From Crambe crambe (Eukaryota; Porifera; Demospongiae; Poecilosclerida; Crambeidae), in assembly GCA_963924555.1 (NCBI GenBank), contig OZ004586.1:3368501-3432500 (forward strand): a stretch of DNA of 64,000 bases. The letters run 5' to 3'. Shown here piece after piece: positions 59,872 through 64,000 of this stretch (position 1 is its first letter; every line of letters starts with the position of its first letter). Below the pieces are notes generated by a model. The model saw only the letters and a program-made list of their open reading frames with translations, was not told the DNA's origin and searched no databases. A program made the translations under genes and the position numbers.

Positions 59872-62800
59872 TTACTTATAGCAGACAGGGAAAGACGTCT
59901 CAAATTCAGCCTCCCAAGTAGTTCTGATTGCAGCTGCCAACTTTGTTACACACTCAGGACTTGAGAGGATGATGTTCCACTGGAGAGACTCTCCTCCACT
60001 AGCACTCTAAAGAATGAAAGAAAAGAGTGTTTTGACTATAGCTCACAGGTCATAATGTTATATCATCATGAGAGTTCATCATAAGCATGTTTGAGAAACT
60101 GAAAACAGCAGATATTCAATTCGTGTACTTAATTGGTCCCAAGTTGATGTTGGGACCTGGTCCCATTAGTCCCAAGTAAAAGAGAGCTCTCTTTGAGAGC
60201 TTTCCAATAGTGTGCTATGATAGGAGTGTCAAAGGCCTCCTAGGTATGTGGTAATTTGAACCACTGAAGTCATGTCAGGTCTTCTATATGGGGGGGGGGG
60301 GAGGGGGGGGGAGGGGGTATAAATAAGTACACTATTGGAATAAGCTCTCAAAGAGCTCTCTTAATGGGGGTAGTATAATGAAGATATGGACGTTTTAAAA
60401 ATCTATATTTAAGTGTATATTATTTCCCCTTAATTTGCTACACTATAAACACACCATCATCTCACCTCATGAAAAAATCGAATGATGATATACTTCAATT
60501 GATCTCTGTCCAGAATCTACATCATAACATAATCGTAAAATCTCTGACAAAAGTTCCCCTGATAACTTCCCAGCAAAGCACATTTCAATGCACTAAAGTA
60601 CTAAGTCTCCTATAAAAGTGAAACCTCCAAAAGAGGACAACCTTTCAATACAGGATAATCTAAAAGTACCTTATACACTCTATGAGCTACCTCTCTACAA
60701 AGGGCTGACTCAAGGACTGACTCAATTGTATAAGAATTATAAGGCATAGGAGGAAGAACTGAAGTCATAGAGTAGCCCGCTATGCCTTAAGATGCCCTTG
60801 ATAATGATAATGATACTACATACTTAATATGTACGTATGTACAATAGTTTCAATACTCACAATTTTTTCCACATCGGTGATGCTCTTCTCCTCAACGTCT
60901 AGATACGGTGGCAGGAGTGCTTCCTTGGGCGGGAGATCCTGAATCCGAGGGAGAGGCCAGTGAGCAAAATTCTCCTTTGCGAGGAAGAGGGTGTCACTTG
61001 TTACCACCAAGGTAACTGGAGAGCGCCCTGCATAGATTAAGATAATTACTTCAAATGAGATGGATTTCATGAAAATTAACATAGAATTTTTTTGATACTC
61101 ACCACCAGTGTCACCGCGGTATCTGTAGGCCAATCTGTAGAGAACCAGGTCCTCAGTACTTGAAGAGGTCGCACTTGAGGGGTAACCAACTGGAGACTTC
61201 CTTGCTGATGAATTCTTGTACTGACTCTACATTATACGTACATTGTACATAGTAGAGTTGAGAGTATATTATGATAAAGAGGGATGGTGGTAGTCCTGTA
61301 GTATCACTGTGTGCACTATAACACACCATGAAGTTAAGTGATACCTATACAGTACCAACTAGCTATATAATGTAAGCTAGGAAATGAAAAAAAGGGGAGT
61401 ACCCTGGTACCCCTCTTTGGGGGGACACTGCCTTTATTATTATTAAATTTTGTGCAGTTTAGTGATAAGAGTTTTAGCTAATTTGATCAAAATCATAGCA
61501 TTCAATTTCATGGTAAAAAGATTTCAGAATAAATCTACTGATTTGGTTGGCTAAATATTTAAGTTATAATTATTGTTGTATGTCTTTGTAGTTGCTATTG
61601 GACGTCCATTGATTATTCATAGTTAGAAAATAGACCAATCTGATTGCTACATGCATGCACTGTGTTGGGCCAACAGTGATGATTATAGATTGAATGTTTA
61701 GTATGCCCATGGTCATGGTACCTTTTTGACTTCATGAAGAACTCTGTCAGGATAGCGAAGGGCATCTATGTTGAATGGACACACACCAACATTCCGCAGG
61801 GAGGAACCTGGAGCATCTGCCACACACACTGCATGTACACAAATTCAGCAAAGTACAGAACAAGATATGGTCTCCCAGCTTACTGAATTGCAATTTTCCT
61901 AGTAAAACTTGCATAATACAGTGCTACTAAAACCTTAATATGCTTGACATTCATAAGAACCAGCAAAAACTTGGAACTCGTGCATCAATACTGCTCACTG
62001 CTCTGATTTCAGAAGTTCTAACATTATGTTTACACCTTACTTACATAAGAATTGAGAAAAATAGCGTCTCTAATTTCCAAGTGAATGCAAAAAGGTTATA
62101 GCTAGCTACTTACACGAAAGTTGAGTGGAGCAAATCTTGCACTTGTAGTCGTCTCTCATGAGGAATGTGTAGCAAGCCCCAGCACTCTTGAACTCCACTC
62201 TGAGGAATTGGTAGGCCACTCCATGGTCTATGTACACCAGTTTGTGCAGGGAATGGTTGCACACCAAATTCAGCCACTTCTCTGGCTGGGAACTACACGA
62301 GAAAGTCACATCATCGATGTAAACATGCAGTAATGGAATGAGGGATCTCAATGTTGAGTGGGATGTGTATATGCAAGTATTAAAACATGAAATGAGCTAC
62401 AAACTATGACTCTCCCCAGGATTTATTGAAGGCATAGGGGCAAGACCATGAACATCATTATAGAGAGGGCCTAGCCTCGTACCCAGGCCTGCTTTTTTCA
62501 CGGGGCGGTCCCACGAAAAAAGCAGGCCCGGGTACGAGGCTAGAGAGGGCCCAGTGATTATGAGTGTCCTGAGATGGCTAGAAGCCAGCCACCAGTAATG
62601 AATAATACGGCATAGGGGGAAGAACTGAAGGCATAGTGGCAAGACATATAATGGCATAGGGGGAAGAACTAAAGGCATATTGGCCTGCCATGCCTTGAAA
62701 TGTCTGGGAAGAACACTGACTCCATAGATAGCCATTGCTATATACAGAGAGAGCATGTACGTATGCTTCAATTAAACACATGCATGCCACTCAACATTAG

Positions 62801-63847
62801 TTATTCACCTTTCTGGGGCAATAATCTGGAACATGTAGGCACGCAGATTCGAAATGACCACCAAGACAGACCTTTCTCCGGGCTCGCCATACTTCACTAC
62901 CGGTGAACGAAACACCATCCTGAAAACCTCTCCCTTGGAACCGTCAAATATTTCTATATCCAGGTAAAGATTAAGATTGTTATGTATAAAAGTGGGGTCA
63001 TCATCCTTGTAGATAGTCAAAGGTGAGTGCAATTTTCTTCTTCCAGTTCCATCCGAAGAGCTATGGTAACTTCGAGAGTTGTGAAGGTTAGGATGTGAAT
63101 TATCTCCACTTTCAGAGCTGGCCTTTCCATTGCTGCCACCAGAATTCTTACCGGCTGAAGTATCTTTATTGGATCCCTGCACGTCACTCAAATTGAAGAC
63201 TTTTGATATTCTGGCTCCTAATGACGTAACAGTTCCTTCACTATGCCTCTTGGTTGGACTCCCTCTTCCATGCGATGAAGACGATTTATGAATCTCTCCA
63301 GAGCCATGACCTGTGCCTAGTTTCTCATTGGAACTACGTGTATGCCTATACCTGTGTCTTCCACCTGATGAATTTCCATCGCTCCTACTGCTAGGACTAG
63401 AATCGCTATCCAGAGAATAGAGCGAGCTTCTTCCAGAGCTGTTTTGACTTGATTTGAAAATTTTTGAGATACCTGTATCTTTCTCCTTTAAGCTCCCATA
63501 TGATCTGTTTCTATGGGGAGACTTCGATGGCTTTATTTCAGTATGATGCCGATGATGATGTCTGTACTCCTTTCTACTACTAGGCGGTGTGATACCTTGA
63601 ATTTTAGCGGGGTGGTAGTCGGTACTCTTTGAGCGACTATGCCTATATCCTTCCTGGTTTTTGATTGGTGGATTGCTCAAGGGCTGCTCTTGGTGATTTT
63701 GCGGAAAGTGAGAGTGAATGTAGTTCTCAGTGGGCATGCTCATAGGAAGGTCTAGGTTGGGAAGATTGAAAGATTCGGGGCTGAATGTCGACCTGTTTCG
63801 GCGTGATGGAGGAGGTATGTTGATACCAGCACTTGCATCATCAGGCT
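59872..63847 (-). CDS. Ser/His-rich protein with PH-like C-terminus, runs off right edge
   Basis: C-terminal part of a larger gene; upstream exons lie right of the window. Exons: 62809-63847, 62114-62292, 61722-61828, 61103-61228, 60861-61027, 60466-60516, 59872-60006, with matching phases. The first exon is low-complexity, rich in Ser, His, Arg and Gly, with SSSDG and HHHRHH stretches, then turns into a folded segment (LYLDIEIFDGSKGEVFRMV, VISNLRAYMFQI). Later exons carry beta-strand and helix patterns (VYIDHGVAYQFLRVEF, YTFLMRDDYKCK, VTLVVTSDTLFLAKENF, LKYIIIRFF) that look like split or tandem PH-like domains, as in STK11IP or nischarin-type proteins. That family assignment is tentative. 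The protein ends TSFPVCYK-stop. Five of its exons are duplicated at 10645-12750. Confidence 0.7.
60290..60317. repeat. Poly-G tract
   Basis: 28 bases of G with two A interruptions in an intron of the PH-like gene. On the minus strand this is a C tract. G-quadruplex formation is possible. Confidence 0.85.
62472..62541. mobile_element. 70 bp hairpin MITE with ~10 bp TSD
   Basis: Near-perfect hairpin: AGCCTCGTACCCAGGCCTGC and its mirror GCAGGCCCGGGTACGAGGCT with a short GC-rich loop. Both flanks carry AGAGAGGGCC (62462-62471, 62542-62551). The duplicated intron at 12624-12634 has a single AGAGAGGGCC, which confirms insertion after the duplication. Confidence 0.85.
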
Positions 63848-64000
63848 CTGTATAATCAATGAATTAATATCTAGTACAAAGTTAATCATTGATTTTGTGG
63901 TTTTATAAAAGAGAAGTTTGATATAAAAAGAATCACATTCAACACTGAAAAAATTCCCCCCTATGAAAATATCCTGCTCTTACAACAGTTATGAATATAC

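Noticed and set aside
1-64000. tRNA or rRNA genes
   Set aside because: I looked for cloverleaf-like arms and rRNA-conserved stretches and saw none convincing; a covariance-model scan would be needed to exclude them.

Overview
The window looks like nuclear DNA of a demosponge. Genes have many small exons and short introns with good GT/AG sites. Intergenic DNA is AT-rich and full of TAGCTAGC-type words, and there are many non-autonomous transposons. The gene content (tandem FN3 receptor tyrosine phosphatases, an Ig plus TKL-type kinase) fits Amphimedon or a close relative; that name is an inference, not something the sequence proves.

The dominant feature is a head-to-tail minus-strand cluster of FN3 receptors built from one exon set: signal peptide, FN3a, FN3b, FN3c, FN3d, sometimes FN3e, then a transmembrane exon. 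Two kinds of cytoplasmic end are attached to nearly the same ectodomain. Type 1 (genes at 34621-40556, 40987-48292 and the broken 14613-23442) carries tandem protein tyrosine phosphatase domains D1 and D2, with an Ig domain or half of one between the membrane and D1. Type 2 (1871-4789 and 51825-54771) has a short tail ending in a Tyr-Asp-Asn-Ile motif. I traced splice sites by eye. The summed exon lengths are divisible by three for four genes (613, 1111, 1271 and 594 aa). Other units are partial (left edge to 1472), broken (48486-50431, 57242-59261) or relics (24233-25032, 55487-56442).

Between the receptors lie a plus-strand Ig-kinase gene (7058-10641) with a TIR transposon in its 5' flank, and a partial copy (10645-12750) of a minus-strand gene whose fuller version is at 59872-63847 and runs off the right edge. 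From 25 to 34 kb there is a composite repeat array: six copies of a ~570 bp unit, three of a ~700-780 bp unit with a Helitron-like basic ORF, an inverted mate of an element at 18.5 kb, and foldback elements. Foldback (self-complementary) elements recur across the window, several inside receptor introns.

Working model (inference): the cluster grows and shrinks by unequal exchange among near-identical symmetrical phase-1 exons, yielding paired surface receptors that would see similar ligands but signal oppositely, one set removing phosphate and the other offering a phosphotyrosine docking site.
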